In this document: positions 49,390 to 60,084 of the stretch, piece after piece
How positions within the stretch are numbered: the first letter of the stretch is position 1
How the letters are laid out: the number at the start of each line of letters is the position of its first letter
Assembly (NCBI GenBank): GCA_009776305.1
Contig: WRLY01000001.1
Location: 679,497 to 743,496, forward strand
DNA from: Oscillospiraceae bacterium
GTDB taxonomy: Bacteria; Bacillota; Clostridia; Oscillospirales; Ruminococcaceae
Direction of reading: 5' to 3'
DNA: 64,000 nucleotides
Made by a program: the position numbers and the translations under genes
The notes under the pieces: generated by a model
What the model was told of the DNA's origin: nothing
What the model saw: the letters and a program-made list of their open reading frames with translations, nothing else
The model's database searches: none

Positions 49390-50802
49390 TTGGCAAATAC
49401 ACCTAAAATAGAAATCCCGAATCAGGTAAACGAGCTTTTGAATCGGTTGAACGCCTACTCCTACCGCGCTTATATAGTGGGGAAATGCGTAAGAGAGCTG
49501 ATTAGCGGACATGGCTCGGGCAACTCAATTGACTTTGATATAATAACCAACGCCGAGCCGGAGAGGATTCGCGCTATTTTCGATATTTATACTCTTAATA
49601 CCGAAAGAATTGACAAAGGCGAGGTAATGGTGACGGTCATCGGGATACCGGTCTTAATTGCCGCTTATCGAAAAGGTTTCGGCGCGGACGGCAGTCCTGT
49701 CTATACCGACGACTTAACCGAGGATTTGAAACGGCGGGATTTTTCCTTTAACGCTATAGCGTATAATCCGAGGGAGGGGTTTATCGACCCTTTCGGCGGG
49801 ATTGAGTGTCTTTCGGGGGAAACCGGAGTGGTTCATACCATAGGGACTGCCGTCAATATCAGTGGCGAGCCGGAGGAAGAACAGGAAATGCCGTCCCCTT
49901 TTTGGCGAAACCCCGTGTCAATTTTACAAGCGCTCGGGTATTACTCTTCCGGCGATTACGTTATTTCTCCCGAAACCCGCGAGGCTATACTAAAGTATAA
50001 GGGCAACATAAAAAAAGTTTCCGAAACGGATTTGCGTACCGAGTTCAGTTGGGTTTTACGCGGCAAGAAGGTAAGTGCAGTTTTAGAGGAATATCACGAG
50101 GTTTTTAAGGTTTTAATCCCCGAATTTGAGCTTTTGGAGGATTTTGACCTCAAACGTCCCGAATACAGCTCGGACGCTCTTACGCATACTTTTAAAAGCG
50201 TTGGCTACGCCTCTCCGATTTTAATTTTGCGCTATGCCATGCTGTTTCATTCCCTCGGTAAGCCCGACTGTTTCTCCACGGATGAGAACGGTAAAGGTCA
50301 TTTTTACGGTCATGCCGAACGTTCGCGGATTTACGCAGGGAGAATAATGCGCCGTATGGGATTTTCGGAGGACGAAACAAGAGAGGTCTGCTTTTTAATC
50401 AAAAATCAGGACGCCGAACTCACCTTTGACCGCCGTTCTCTGAAAATTAAGCTACGGGAAATGCCTCCCGAACGTCTGAAAATGCTTTTACAGTTCAGAT
50501 ACGCTGACTTAAAGGCGCAGTCTCCCGATTTTGAGGGAGCGGCGATGGCGTGTAAAAGGCAGGTTGAGGCGGTGAATGAAATCATAAGCACCAAGGAATG
50601 TTATACCTTGCACCAGCTCGCGGTTAATCGGTATGACCTTATGCAAAAAGGTGTGGTAAAAAACGCCGAACAGGCAAAGGCGGTTCTTGAACGGCTTTTG
50701 GATATGGTAATAGATTCCCCCGCCTTTAATACCCGCATACGGCTTATAGGAGCCGCCGAAAAAATAATGCGTACTGCTAACGGCAGTAAACTAAACAGTT
50801 AA
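49390..50802 (+). CDS. cca: CCA tRNA nucleotidyltransferase
   Basis: Adds or repairs the CCA end of tRNA. The nucleotidyltransferase domain shows YIVGKCVRELI, then SIDFDIIT carrying the two catalytic Asp, and EDLKRRDFSFNAIAYNP. An HD domain follows with LFHSLGKPDCF and HFYGHAERS; the usual His-Asp pair is here His-Ser (FHSLG), so the phosphohydrolase part may be altered. The length of 470 residues is usual. The start is TTG 49390, following AGGGGTG. Confidence 0.92.
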   Translation: MANTPKIEIPNQVNELLNRLNAYSYRAYIVGKCVRELISGHGSGNSIDFDIITNAEPERIRAIFDIYTLNTERIDKGEVMVTVIGIPVLIAAYRKGFGADGSPVYTDDLTEDLKRRDFSFNAIAYNPREGFIDPFGGIECLSGETGVVHTIGTAVNISGEPEEEQEMPSPFWRNPVSILQALGYYSSGDYVISPETREAILKYKGNIKKVSETDLRTEFSWVLRGKKVSAVLEEYHEVFKVLIPEFELLEDFDLKRPEYSSDALTHTFKSVGYASPILILRYAMLFHSLGKPDCFSTDENGKGHFYGHAERSRIYAGRIMRRMGFSEDETREVCFLIKNQDAELTFDRRSLKIKLREMPPERLKMLLQFRYADLKAQSPDFEGAAMACKRQVEAVNEIISTKECYTLHQLAVNRYDLMQKGVVKNAEQAKAVLERLLDMVIDSPAFNTRIRLIGAAEKIMRTANGSKLNS

Positions 50803-50807
50803 GAACA

Positions 50808-50852
50808 TGTATTCAATACCGCTAAACGCCCATATTTCGGATATTGAATACA
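50808..50852. repeat. Inverted repeat between cca and the GSY protein gene
   Basis: TGTATTCAATA (50808-50818) and its complement TATTGAATACA (50842-50852) are separated by 23 bases. There is no T tract, so a terminator is doubtful; it may be an operator or a processing stem before the gene at 50891. Confidence 0.65.
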
Positions 50853-50890
50853 GGCTCTGAATAAATATTGCGATAATTAAGGAAGACGAC

Positions 50891-51829
50891 ATGAACTGCT
50901 GCTTATGGCTAAACGGGGTAAAGATTCGGCACGCCGATGAAATAAAGAATAATTTCGACGCTGCCTCTTTACGCGGTTATTTTTCGGGCGGCAGTCTAAT
51001 CCGTTGGCTTAATGCCAACGGCGGTGGCGAGGCGGCGGGTCGGCTTGCCCAAACAAGCGGGTCGGACGACCTGACCCGACGGCTTGAATACGCTTTCGGG
51101 CTTGATGAAGAGCCGCCCGAATCGTCAAAGATTTCGGAGTTACCCGAAACGGACGGCTTTGACTACCCCATGTTTATACCGCTCGAAATAAATCATGAAA
51201 CGTTGAATCAAAGCTCGTTCGGGGCAGGCTTGTTTAAGGGAATTGGTTCTTTTGGTTTCAGCGGTTTGGGCTCTTATGAGTTAGGCTCTTACGAGTTAGG
51301 CTCTTACGAGTTAGGCTCTTACGAGTTAGGTTCTTACGAATTAGTCTCTTATGAATTAGGCTCGGGTCTTGAATTTTACGGTTTAGGCTCTTATGGTTGG
51401 GGTTCATACAGATTCGGTTACTACGGACTGTGGGGGCTTGGCTCTTACAGTTTTGGTTCTTTCGGAATTTACGGCGGAATAGGTTCATATAATTTCGGGC
51501 ATTACGGTTTCGGTTCGTATAATTTCGGCTCATATAACTTTGGATTATACGGTTTCGGGCTCGGCTCGTACAATTTTGGCTCTTACGGGTTGGGTTCTTA
51601 TGATTTAGGGTTTTACGGTTTTGGCTCTTATGACTTTGGTTCTTATGACTTTGGTTCTTATGACTTTGGTTCTTATGATTCAGGTTCATATATTTCGGCT
51701 GACAGAATTGTTTCAAACCCCAATGACTATGTATTTGGCTCCTGTTACGACGCACTGCGGGCATGGCTCGAAAGTTTTCTTAATAACTGCCCGTTAAATC
51801 GCTACGGTTACGGAATCCACATAATTTAA
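50891..51829 (+). CDS. Gly-Ser-Tyr pentad-repeat protein
   Basis: A 312-residue protein of unknown function. Residues 1-80 form a non-repetitive domain (CLWLNGVKIRHADEIKNNFD, GSLIRWL, RLEYAFGLDEE) that resembles, from memory, an N-terminal module attached to diverse repeat and effector proteins in Clostridia. Residues 81-125 are a linker. Residues about 127-268 consist of five-residue units G-S-Y-[DENG]-[FL], with about nineteen exact GSY; GSYEL is repeated at the front and GSYDF at the back. A short non-repetitive tail (about 270-312, with SCYDALRAWLESFLNN) follows. No signal peptide or membrane helix. TAAGGAAG lies six bases before ATG 50891. The open frame on the opposite strand is a by-product of the repeats. 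Confidence 0.8.
   Translation: MNCCLWLNGVKIRHADEIKNNFDAASLRGYFSGGSLIRWLNANGGGEAAGRLAQTSGSDDLTRRLEYAFGLDEEPPESSKISELPETDGFDYPMFIPLEINHETLNQSSFGAGLFKGIGSFGFSGLGSYELGSYELGSYELGSYELGSYELVSYELGSGLEFYGLGSYGWGSYRFGYYGLWGLGSYSFGSFGIYGGIGSYNFGHYGFGSYNFGSYNFGLYGFGLGSYNFGSYGLGSYDLGFYGFGSYDFGSYDFGSYDFGSYDSGSYISADRIVSNPNDYVFGSCYDALRAWLESFLNNCPLNRYGYGIHII
51269..51697 (+). repeat. 15-bp tandem repeat array inside the GSY gene
   Basis: About 28 units with 15-bp period. Two homogeneous blocks stand out: GGCTCTTACGAGTTA four to five times from 51269, and GGTTCTTATGACTTT three times near 51625-51675. Units between are more diverged. Homogenised ends suggest slippage or recombination in two places at different times. 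The period keeps frame. Confidence 0.85.
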
Positions 51830-51860
51830 TGATATAATATAAATAATTGGGCAGGTGAGC

Positions 51861-52724
51861 ATGAAGGCTATTCACGTAAATTCCTTTGTACCTTTTTTTG
51901 CGAAAAAGGGGCTGAAACCTACAGGTACAGAATTGAAAAATATTGTGTCCGGCGGCTCGCCGGTTGATAAATTCGAGCTTTATAATATAGTCCTGTCGGC
52001 GCTGACCTGGAGAAAGTATAACGGCGAGATAGATTTAGTCTGTGATAAGGCGTCGGCGCTGTATTATGAAGAAGTCGGGATTACCGCTATATGGAATAAT
52101 GTCAGGCAAGCTCTTCCCGATGAAGTGGAGGGTATAAATCCGCTGATGTTTTGGGCGGCGGGCAAGCTTTTGGCACTGAGGGAAACGCCTTCGCCTGTTG
52201 TTATGCTTGATATGGATTTTATTGTTTGGAAAAGATTAGAGCTTAAAAACACTATAGTCGCGGCGCACCGCGAGAATCTAAGCCCCCGCATTTATCCCGA
52301 TATAAGCCGGTTTAAAATGAAAAAAGGCTATATTTTTAATAAAGATTTCAATTACTCGGCACTGCCGCTTAATACCGCGTTTTTGTATCTGCCCGACGAG
52401 GATTTCAAGCAGTTTTATGTCGGCAATTCGCTTGATTTTATGAAATCTGCGATTGACAACCCCGATTTTCTATGTTATATGGTTTACGCCGAGCAGAGAT
52501 TGCTGTCTATGTGCGCCGAACACCTTAACGCAAGGGTTGAAACTCTGCTTGACAAGGACAGATTATTTTTTCCGCAGGACGATTTTACGCATTTATGGGG
52601 CGCAAAGCAGGTTATGCGGGATAATAAAAAGGAAGAAGAAACATTTTGTGCTCGTTGTGCTAAAAGAATCCGCAAGGATTTTCCGGATTTTGCGTATGTG
52701 ATAGATTTAATCGAGAAAACGTAG
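51861..52724 (+). CDS. DUF6734-like protein
   Basis: A 288-residue soluble protein. It contains VVMLDMDFIVWKRL, a DMD stretch like the DxD nucleotide-sugar motif of glycosyltransferases, then LPLNTAFLYLPDEDF and MVYAEQRLLSMCAEH. This resembles what I remember of DUF6734, a family with glycosyltransferase-A-like features. Function unknown. ATG 51861 is used, with AGGTG just upstream; a GTG six bases earlier overlaps that site. It starts 31 bp after the repeat protein and may be co-transcribed. Confidence 0.6.
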   Translation: MKAIHVNSFVPFFAKKGLKPTGTELKNIVSGGSPVDKFELYNIVLSALTWRKYNGEIDLVCDKASALYYEEVGITAIWNNVRQALPDEVEGINPLMFWAAGKLLALRETPSPVVMLDMDFIVWKRLELKNTIVAAHRENLSPRIYPDISRFKMKKGYIFNKDFNYSALPLNTAFLYLPDEDFKQFYVGNSLDFMKSAIDNPDFLCYMVYAEQRLLSMCAEHLNARVETLLDKDRLFFPQDDFTHLWGAKQVMRDNKKEEETFCARCAKRIRKDFPDFAYVIDLIEKT

Positions 52725-52792
52725 AGCGGAAAACGTATCGTTGCGGTCATTGTAACCGTTTTATGGATAACATAATAAAAACCTAAAATTAA

Positions 52793-54418
<1,626 letters not shown>

Positions 54419-54438
54419 TATAGTATAGGTACATAATT

Positions 54439-56673
54439 ATGTTGGAAACAAAAGAAAAGTGCCCGCAAGAGAGGACTTTAAACTTGGCTAAACCTTATAT
54501 GGATAACCGCGAATTATCGTGGCTCAAGTTCAATGCCCGCGTCTTGGAGGAGGCGGAGGATAAAAGCGTACCGCTTTTTGAAAGGTTACGCTTTCTTTCC
54601 ATTTATCGCTCGAATATGGACGAGTTTTTTATGATACGGGTCGGCTCTCTTAATGACCAAATGTTGTTGAAAAATGAAAAAATCGACACCAAAACCTATC
54701 TCAGCGCATCGGAGCAACTTGAATTGATTGCCGAAAACGTCAAGGAAATCATTCCGAGATTTACAGACGTTTATTCCGATATAATGCGAAAATTTGCCAA
54801 AGAACGTATATTAGTTCAAATCAGACCGGATAATCCCAAAGCTACGCCCGGTTTAACCGCTCTTTCCAAGGGCGACGAGGAACATCTTTCGGAGCTTTTT
54901 AAGAAAGAAATCCAGCCGCTACTTACCCCGTCGGTTATAGGGAAAAGGCATCCCTTTCACTTTTTAAAGAACCTTGAAGTCTATGCCGCCGGTATTTTAA
55001 GGCGCGCCGACAGCGAAAAAGGCAATGTCATGATAGGAATAGTGCCTGTTTTGTCGCCGGAGGTTTTTAAGCGGGTGATTTATGTTCCGTTTACAGGGAA
55101 GAACAGCGAAAATGTAAGCCCTATTCGCTTTATATTAGCAGAAGACCTGATTTTGCATTATCTTGACAGGGTTTTCGCCAATTATATAGTTGAAGGAAAA
55201 ACTATTTTCAAAATTACACGAAACGCCGATATAGACGTCAACGAGGCGGTTTATGACCAGGATATTGAACTTGACTTCCGTGAAATCATGGAGGAGTTAT
55301 TAAAAAAACGCAAAAAACTTACGCCGGTCAGGATTGATTTTAAAGGGGAGGGTACGCTTGACGAATATATCAAAATCGCCACAAAGTTAAGCCTGAAACT
55401 TGACGAAGATTTCACCTTTTTACACCAAACTCCGCTTGACTTTTCCTATATTGGCGACCTTGAGGAAAAGCTGAAAGAGCAGGAAGTGCTTTTCTACGAA
55501 AAGCTTACCCCTCAACAGGCGGTTATGGCAGAGCCTGATGAAAAGATTTTTAAGCAATTGGATAAAGGTGATATTCTGCTTTCTTTCCCTTATGAAAATA
55601 TCTCGACTTTCATAAAGCTTTTGGAGGAAGCGGCAAACGACCCTGCGGTATTTTCCTTAAAAATAACGCTTTATCGAGTGGCAAGAGACAGTAAGGTAAT
55701 CAACGCCCTGATTGCCGCCGCCGAAAACGGCAAGGACGTATTGGCTTTAGTTGAACTTCGGGCGCGGTTTGACGAGGAGAATAATATAGGCTGGTCGCTC
55801 CGCCTTGAAGAAGCCGGCGTGAATGTTATGTACGGGCTTGACGACTTAAAAGTCCACTCGAAATTACTGCTTATTACCAAAAAAAGCGGCTCGGGCATAA
55901 AATATTATACCCAGGTCGGTACCGGGAACTATAATGAGCGCACGGCTCGGCTTTATACCGATTCAATGCTTTTGACTTCGGCGCAGGACATAGGCGCTGA
56001 CGCTTCGCTTATATTTAACGCGCTTTCGGTTGGGACGGCGGTTGGTAACACCAACGCCCTTTTGGTAGCCCCAAAAGGACTGAAATCAAAAGTGGTGGAA
56101 ATGATAGATACCGAAATCGTCAACGGAGAAAACGGCTATATCGGGCTTAAACTCAACTCTTTAACCGACAGGGATATAATAGAAAAGTTAGTGGAAGCAA
56201 ATAAAAAAGGGGTTAAAGTACAGCTTTTAATCAGGGGAATCTGCTGTCTGATTGCGGGTGTTTCCGGAGAAACCGAAAATATTACCGTAACGTCGGTGGT
56301 CGGGCGCTTTTTAGAGCATACGAGGGTCTATATTTTCGGTAACGGGGAAAGGCGAAAGGTTTATATTTCCTCCGCCGATTTTATGACCCGCAACACCGAA
56401 AAACGGGTGGAGGTTGCCGCGCCTGTCAGAAACCCGAGGGCAAGGGAGCGGATTTTGGAAGAATTTTTCGCGCTATTAAATAACAATGTAAAGGCACGGG
56501 TGCAAAACTGCGACGGGACTTATTCCAAACCGGAAATCAGTCCCGACGACAGGGACGCTCAGATTGAGCTTTATAAAAACGCCTACCAAAGGACAACGGA
56601 AAAGGAAGGACTAAAGCGCAAGCGGGAGAAAAAGTCTTGGCTTTCAAAATTCTTAAAAATTTTTAAAATATAG
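54439..56673 (+). CDS. ppk: Polyphosphate kinase 1
   Basis: Reversibly polymerises the gamma phosphate of ATP into polyphosphate. N-terminal domain with NRELSWLKFNARVLEEAED and SNMDEFFMIRVG; catalytic domains with the phospho-accepting His in DDLKVHSKLLLI and the second His in RFLEHTRVYIF, and TGNYNERTARLYTD. At 744 residues it is slightly longer than typical, with a Lys/Arg-rich tail. The start at ATG 54439 has a weak ribosome site; ATG 54499 is an alternative closer to the family start. It follows pyrG by 20 bp. Confidence 0.95.
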   Translation: MLETKEKCPQERTLNLAKPYMDNRELSWLKFNARVLEEAEDKSVPLFERLRFLSIYRSNMDEFFMIRVGSLNDQMLLKNEKIDTKTYLSASEQLELIAENVKEIIPRFTDVYSDIMRKFAKERILVQIRPDNPKATPGLTALSKGDEEHLSELFKKEIQPLLTPSVIGKRHPFHFLKNLEVYAAGILRRADSEKGNVMIGIVPVLSPEVFKRVIYVPFTGKNSENVSPIRFILAEDLILHYLDRVFANYIVEGKTIFKITRNADIDVNEAVYDQDIELDFREIMEELLKKRKKLTPVRIDFKGEGTLDEYIKIATKLSLKLDEDFTFLHQTPLDFSYIGDLEEKLKEQEVLFYEKLTPQQAVMAEPDEKIFKQLDKGDILLSFPYENISTFIKLLEEAANDPAVFSLKITLYRVARDSKVINALIAAAENGKDVLALVELRARFDEENNIGWSLRLEEAGVNVMYGLDDLKVHSKLLLITKKSGSGIKYYTQVGTGNYNERTARLYTDSMLLTSAQDIGADASLIFNALSVGTAVGNTNALLVAPKGLKSKVVEMIDTEIVNGENGYIGLKLNSLTDRDIIEKLVEANKKGVKVQLLIRGICCLIAGVSGETENITVTSVVGRFLEHTRVYIFGNGERRKVYISSADFMTRNTEKRVEVAAPVRNPRARERILEEFFALLNNNVKARVQNCDGTYSKPEISPDDRDAQIELYKNAYQRTTEKEGLKRKREKKSWLSKFLKIFKI

Positions 56674-56724
56674 CAGGGTTATTGCGGGCGAATAGTTTGT
56701 TAGTGCTGTGAAAAGGGGGATAAA

Positions 56725-57207
56725 ATGTTTAAAATAATTGAAATAGCAGAAAAGGATATATCTTTAAGCGCGGAAATAGTAAGACGTTCTTGCAGTACGA
56801 TTGCTGAACAATTTGAATTAACCGAAGAAAACGCGCCCACCAACGGCTCGTTTTTAAAAGACCATACGTTGCTTGCGGAATTCCGCAGAGGTGCTAAGAT
56901 GTTCGGGTTATTTGACGACGATGTACAGATTGGTTTCGTTCAGATTGAATCAAATGACGGCGATATTTACAATCTTGAAAAGTTAGCGGTGCTTTCCGAA
57001 CACAGGCATAAGGGTGGCGGGGTGTCTTTGTTGGATTATGCTGTCGAATATGTGAGAAACGCAGACGGAAAAGCAATCTCCATAGGTATTATTTATGAAA
57101 ACACATCGCTTTTGGAGTGGTATGAAAGATACGGCTTTGAGCAGACAAAAACCCAGATTTATCCGCATCTTCCTTTTACAGTTTGCTTTTTAAAATATGA
57201 GGTATAA
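56725..57207 (+). CDS. GNAT family N-acetyltransferase
   Basis: A 160-residue acetyltransferase. Motif A, the acetyl-CoA loop, is seen in LEKLAVLSEHRHKGGGVSLL with a Q/RxxGxG variant, and motif B in GIIYENTSLLEWYERYGFEQ. It is close to YjcF/GCN5-like enzymes; the substrate is unknown. AAAGGGG precedes ATG 56725, and polA follows ten bases after its stop. Confidence 0.85.
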   Translation: MFKIIEIAEKDISLSAEIVRRSCSTIAEQFELTEENAPTNGSFLKDHTLLAEFRRGAKMFGLFDDDVQIGFVQIESNDGDIYNLEKLAVLSEHRHKGGGVSLLDYAVEYVRNADGKAISIGIIYENTSLLEWYERYGFEQTKTQIYPHLPFTVCFLKYEV

Positions 57208-57216
57208 TAGATAATT

Positions 57217-59568
57217 ATGAAACTGCTTGTAATTGACGGCAACAGCTTGGCTAACCGCGCTTTTTATGGAATACGCCCTCTTTCAAACAAGAAGGGCGTA
57301 TTTACCCATGCGACAACGGGCTTTTTGAACATATATCTTAAACTTATGAAACAGTTTGCGCCTGACGCGACGGCGGTCGCTTTCGATATGCGAAAACCGA
57401 CATTTCGCGCAGAAATATACTCAGAGTATAAAGCCAACCGCAAAGGTATGCCCGACGAGCTTGCAATGCAAATGCCGCATATCAAGCAGATTCTCGTAGC
57501 TTTAGGGGTAAGTGTCCTTGAAGTTGAGGGTTATGAAGCTGATGACATATTAGGAACTTTATCCAATATTGCGTCTGCCGCAGGCAGTGATTGCGTGCTT
57601 GCCACAGGCGACCGCGACGCTTTTCAGCTTGTTAATGAAAAGGTTTGCGTAAATTTAGCCAAAACCAACGACGACACTGTTTTTACAATAGAGAAAATTC
57701 GAGAAACCTACGGAATTGAGCCGTCGCAGATGCTCGACGTAAAGGCGCTGATGGGAGATTCAAGCGATAATATTCCCGGTGTTAAGGGAATCGGCGAGAA
57801 AACAGCTTACGACCTAATTAAAAAATACAAAAACATAGACTATATTTATGAGAATATTGACAACTTAGAGATTACAGCGGGTATAAAAAATAAGCTTTTA
57901 AACGACGAGGAAATGTGTCGTTTAAGCCTGAAACTCGGCACAATTGCTCTTGACGTGCCTATTTCTGCAGATTTGGCGGATTATGTTCCAAATGATCGGA
58001 ACGATGCGGAATTAGCGCGGATTTTAACCGAGCTTGAAATGTTTTCGTTCATGAAAAAGTTTAATGTGAACGCCGATGACGTTCCGCATGAATCCGTTGT
58101 TTCAGAATCCGCCGCCGCTTTTTCGGTTCCGTCATATCCCGTTGCAACTCATGAAAGCGACAAAGCCTTTTTAAGCGGTGACGAGCCCAAAAGAACCCAC
58201 GACCTTAAAGCTTTATGGGGTTACGCGCTTGATAACGGCATTGAAATTAAAAACGTGGTTTTCGATATGACTTTAGCGGCGTATTTACTCGGCGTCGATT
58301 TGAACCAATACACTTACGAACAGCTTTACAGTAAAATCACAGCCGAAAATATGCTTAATGTACTGACTGAAATAGAAATACCCTTGACTGAGGTTTTGGT
58401 GAATATGGAGCGGCACGGAATTGAGGTTGATAAGGCGGGGATCGAAAATTTCGGCGCGGAATTAACACGGGACATTGAGAGAATTGAAAATGAAATTTAC
58501 GAGCTTGCGGGGGAAATTTTCAATATTTCTTCCCCAAAACAGCTTGGAGAAATATTATTTAATAAGTTAATGCTTCCGAGCGGCAAGAAGACCAAAACGG
58601 GTTATTCGACCAACGCCGACGTTTTAGAGGACTTAGCGGACAAGCATGAAATCATACCGCTCATAACCGAATACCGCGCCTTGACAAAGTTGAATTCCAC
58701 ATACGTTACGGGTTTATTAAAGCTAACCGGCGAGGATAACAGAATCCATACTACTTTTATGCAGACCATAACCAGAACGGGGCGCATTTCTTCTGTAGAG
58801 CCGAATATACAAAATATCCCTGTGCGAACTCCGCGCGGGCGGCAAATGCGCCGCTTTTTTAAGGGCGGGGACGGCTGTATGCTGGTTGACGCCGATTATT
58901 CGCAGATTGAGCTTAGAGTTTTGGCGCATATTTCAGGCGATGAAATTATGAAAAAAGCCTTTGAGGAAGACGAGGATATTCACACAATTACGGCTTCGCA
59001 GGTTTTTAATCAGCCGCCACAGTGGATTACCCCCGAGCTCAGAAGCGCGGCAAAGGCGGTAAATTTCGGCATAGTTTACGGAATCGGCGCGTTTTCCCTT
59101 GCCAAAGACATCGGGGTAAGCGTGAGTCAAGCCGACAACTATATAAAAAGCTATCTTGCTAAATATAAAGGCGTAAAAGCTTATATGGACGATACGATTG
59201 CCGGGGCTAAGAAAAGCGGCGGGGTTTCCACCATGTTCGGGCGTAAAAGGCAGATTGCCGAAATCAATGCGAGCAACAAGAATATTGAGGCGGCGGGGAA
59301 GAGAATCGCCATGAACACGCCCATACAAGGCACGGCGGCGGATATAATCAAGCTTGCGATGATTAGGGTGTTTAACAAAATCAAAGAGCGGGGCTTAAAA
59401 GCGCGGCTGATTTTGCAGGTGCATGATGAGTTAATCGTTGAAACACCGATGAACGAAATGCTTGAGGTTGAGAAAATATTAAAAGAGGAAATGGAAGCGG
59501 CGGCAAAGTTAGACGTGCCTTTGGCGGTCGGGGTAAAGAGCGCGAAGACATGGTATGACGCACATTGA
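57217..59568 (+). CDS. polA: DNA polymerase I with reduced exonuclease-like domain
   Basis: Fills gaps and removes RNA primers. The 5'-nuclease domain (about 1-285) has LLVIDGNSLANRAFYG, GYEADDILGT, ATGDRDAFQLV and GDSSDNIPGVKGIGEKTA. The polymerase domain (from about 390) has RTGRISSVEPNIQNIP, VDADYSQIELRVLAH, KAVNFGIVYGIG and QVHDELIVE. The middle, where other bacterial enzymes have a 3'-5' exonuclease fold of about 190 residues, is only about 90-100 residues, which explains the total of 783. It should lack proofreading. The last bases overlap a possible 28-codon frame. Confidence 0.95.
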   Translation: MKLLVIDGNSLANRAFYGIRPLSNKKGVFTHATTGFLNIYLKLMKQFAPDATAVAFDMRKPTFRAEIYSEYKANRKGMPDELAMQMPHIKQILVALGVSVLEVEGYEADDILGTLSNIASAAGSDCVLATGDRDAFQLVNEKVCVNLAKTNDDTVFTIEKIRETYGIEPSQMLDVKALMGDSSDNIPGVKGIGEKTAYDLIKKYKNIDYIYENIDNLEITAGIKNKLLNDEEMCRLSLKLGTIALDVPISADLADYVPNDRNDAELARILTELEMFSFMKKFNVNADDVPHESVVSESAAAFSVPSYPVATHESDKAFLSGDEPKRTHDLKALWGYALDNGIEIKNVVFDMTLAAYLLGVDLNQYTYEQLYSKITAENMLNVLTEIEIPLTEVLVNMERHGIEVDKAGIENFGAELTRDIERIENEIYELAGEIFNISSPKQLGEILFNKLMLPSGKKTKTGYSTNADVLEDLADKHEIIPLITEYRALTKLNSTYVTGLLKLTGEDNRIHTTFMQTITRTGRISSVEPNIQNIPVRTPRGRQMRRFFKGGDGCMLVDADYSQIELRVLAHISGDEIMKKAFEEDEDIHTITASQVFNQPPQWITPELRSAAKAVNFGIVYGIGAFSLAKDIGVSVSQADNYIKSYLAKYKGVKAYMDDTIAGAKKSGGVSTMFGRKRQIAEINASNKNIEAAGKRIAMNTPIQGTAADIIKLAMIRVFNKIKERGLKARLILQVHDELIVETPMNEMLEVEKILKEEMEAAAKLDVPLAVGVKSAKTWYDAH

Positions 59569-59651
59569 GCTTAATCAAGAAAACAAAGCACGACGGGAAA
59601 ATGAAAGACCGTCTTGAATTCGCCCTTAACAAAAATGAATATTTAAAATGA
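59565..59651 (+). CDS. Possible 28-codon coupling ORF between polA and rimI
   Basis: A TTG (59565) overlapping the polA stop opens a 28-codon frame whose TGA (59649-59651) overlaps the rimI ATG. The peptide is basic (MSLIKKTKHDGKMKDRLEF at its start). In many Firmicutes coaE follows polA; here it does not, and this could be a relic or simply a bridge that couples translation. There is no separate ribosome site. Confidence 0.25.
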   Translation: MSLIKKTKHDGKMKDRLEFALNKNEYLK

Positions 59652-60058
59652 AAAATTTAGTAACTGCCGAAATGATTTATAAAATAGAACAAGCCTGTTT
59701 CTCTGATTCATGGAGCATGGAAATGGTCAAATCACATCTGAATTCCCCGAATTCGGCTACTCTGATTAAAACCGTCAACGGCGTTCCTGCGGGTTACGCC
59801 GCGGGAATCAGGCTTGACCACGAGAGCGAGCTTTACCGAATCGCGGTTTTGCCCGATTATAGGGGACAGGGGTTGGGGAAAGAACTGCTTTTACGGTTTT
59901 TGGAAAAATGCAAAACCGCCGTGTTTCTTGAAGTTCGCTCAAAAAACACGGCGGCAATAAGGCTTTATGAAAGCGTGGGGTTTATTGAAACAGGGCGCAG
60001 AAGAGGCTATTATGGGGATGACGATGCGGTGATATATCAATTAACAATTAACAATTAA
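59648..60058 (+). CDS. rimI: RimI-like ribosomal protein S18 N-acetyltransferase
   Basis: A 136-residue GNAT enzyme. DSWSMEMVKSHLNSPNSATL at the start matches the RimI pattern (SWSxxxxxxxL), the acetyl-CoA loop is VLPDYRGQGLGKELL, and EVRSKNTAAIRLYESVGF is the classical RimI motif. RimI acetylates the N terminus of S18; in some bacteria homologues act on other proteins. No clear ribosome site precedes ATG 59648. Confidence 0.85.
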   Translation: MKNLVTAEMIYKIEQACFSDSWSMEMVKSHLNSPNSATLIKTVNGVPAGYAAGIRLDHESELYRIAVLPDYRGQGLGKELLLRFLEKCKTAVFLEVRSKNTAAIRLYESVGFIETGRRRGYYGDDDAVIYQLTINN

Positions 60059-60084
60059 CAATCTTGGCGTCGGATTTGTCGGTG

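Noticed and set aside
51258..51764. 168-codon Lys/Asn-rich minus-strand frame
   Set aside because: It is the antisense shadow of the 15-bp repeats in the GSY gene; periodic codons keep the frame open by default.
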